From Chitinophagales bacterium (GTDB lineage Bacteria > Bacteroidota > Bacteroidia > Chitinophagales > Saprospiraceae), in NCBI GenBank assembly GCA_013297575.1, contig JAAFHO010000068.1, positions 1-14,483 of the forward strand: DNA of 14,483 nt, in the 5' to 3' direction. The position numbers and the translations under genes were made by a program. Shown here one piece after another: positions 14,030 to 14,483 of the stretch. The notes under the pieces were generated by a model. The model had not been told where the DNA came from and searched no databases. It worked only from the letters and a program-made list of their open reading frames with translations. How positions within the stretch are numbered: the first letter of the stretch is position 1; each line of letters starts with the position of its first letter.

Positions 14030-14483
14030 TTATAGCCTAAACCTAAGAGGTAAAACAAACGTCACTCTTACAGGCACATTTTCTATTTCACCTGGTTGCC
14101 ATCGTGGCATAGCTTTTATCACCCGTACCGCTTCTAAACCAATTCCTCCTCCGGGGTCTTTCAAAATCTTGATCCTTGAAATAGCTCCATTCTTTTCTAC
14201 CACAAAAGACAGAGCAACCGTACCCTGAATGCCTGCTTTTTTCGCATCTTCTGGATATTTGATATTATCCCTAAGATAAGTTTGCATAGCGGCTTCTCCT
14301 CCTGGGAACTCCGGTATTTTTTGAACATCAGATGTTTCGTAAATTTTGTCCGTATCAATTTTCCCAGTTTCTCCTTGTGGTGTGATACCTTTTACCATTA
14401 TTTTTTCGGTGGCTGATTGCGCAAAAAATACATCCAGTTTTACAGCCGTGGGTACCGAGCCATCTTTATATTGCGCTGTTTTC
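14030..14483 (-). CDS. TonB C-terminal domain protein, N-terminus beyond window
   Basis: The frame is open to the right edge, past an internal ATG at 14398. Upstream codons read KTAQYKDGSVPTAVKLDVFF and onward, so the true start is outside the window. The C-terminal 95 residues are a TonB domain: PEFPGGEAAMQTYLRDNIKY, the YPEDAKKAGIQGTV motif, VEKNGAISRIKILKDPGGG, EAVRVIKAMPRWQPG and a final beta strand (PVRVTFVLPLRFRL). Such domains contact the TonB box of outer-membrane receptors in the periplasm. In Bacteroidota they also occur at the end of M56/BlaR1-type membrane proteases and other fusions. The visible upstream part does not decide between a plain TonB and such a fusion. It lies 24 bp upstream of EamA. 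Confidence 0.88.
   Translation of the reverse strand, partial: KTAQYKDGSVPTAVKLDVFFAQSATEKIMVKGITPQGETGKIDTDKIYETSDVQKIPEFPGGEAAMQTYLRDNIKYPEDAKKAGIQGTVALSFVVEKNGAISRIKILKDPGGGIGLEAVRVIKAMPRWQPGEIENVPVRVTFVLPLRFRL

Overview
The window is chromosomal DNA from a Bacteroidota bacterium. The evidence is direct: proteins with type IX secretion system (T9SS) sorting domains of both type A and type B, a DUF6702 / HupE-UreJ pair, Bacteroidota-style OmpA proteins, moderate GC, no strong Shine-Dalgarno sequences, and TAnnTTTG (-7-like) motifs next to start codons. A member of the Saprospiria/Chitinophagia side of the phylum is my guess, not something the sequence proves. No RNA genes, CRISPR arrays or phage genes were seen.

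Layout. 1-1585 (minus): an M1-type zinc metallopeptidase, cut off at its C-terminus by the window edge. 1672-2262 (minus): a HupE/UreJ-type membrane protein, separated by only 22 bp from a divergent DUF6702 secreted protein (2285-2809, plus). 2821-3936 (minus): an OmpA-family protein with an N-terminal jelly-roll-like region. 3937-4449: a 513-bp gene-free stretch, most of which (4009-4449) looks like a non-coding mobile element (MITE-like) with imperfect terminal inverted repeats, an exact 9-bp target duplication and several internal hairpins. 4450-4872 (minus): a small exported protein of unknown function whose stop codon lies inside the target duplication. 4970-5824 (minus): a coiled-coil lipoprotein with an OmpA/MotB-like domain.

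6043-11708 (plus) is the centrepiece, a tight three-gene cluster (24-bp gap, then a 4-bp ATGA overlap). It encodes a small T9SS type A protein, a 1346-residue modular tail-fibre-like surface protein ending in a Peptidase_S74 intramolecular chaperone and coiled coil, and a T9SS type B (gliding-motility-associated C-terminal domain) protein with three 54-residue-period cysteine repeats. I infer a co-produced surface fibre or adhesin system in which the fibre has no T9SS signal of its own while both flanking proteins do.

11692-14483 (minus) holds, in transcription order, a TonB-domain protein (5' end outside the window), an EamA/DMT transporter and decarboxylating 6-phosphogluconate dehydrogenase (gnd). 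The three are closely spaced. gnd converges on the type B gene with a 17-bp overlap of coding ends.

The best candidates for something undescribed are the three-gene surface-fibre cluster, the 441-bp structured element, and the divergent HupE-like/DUF6702 pair, which looks like a split version of a protein that is fused in other bacteria.
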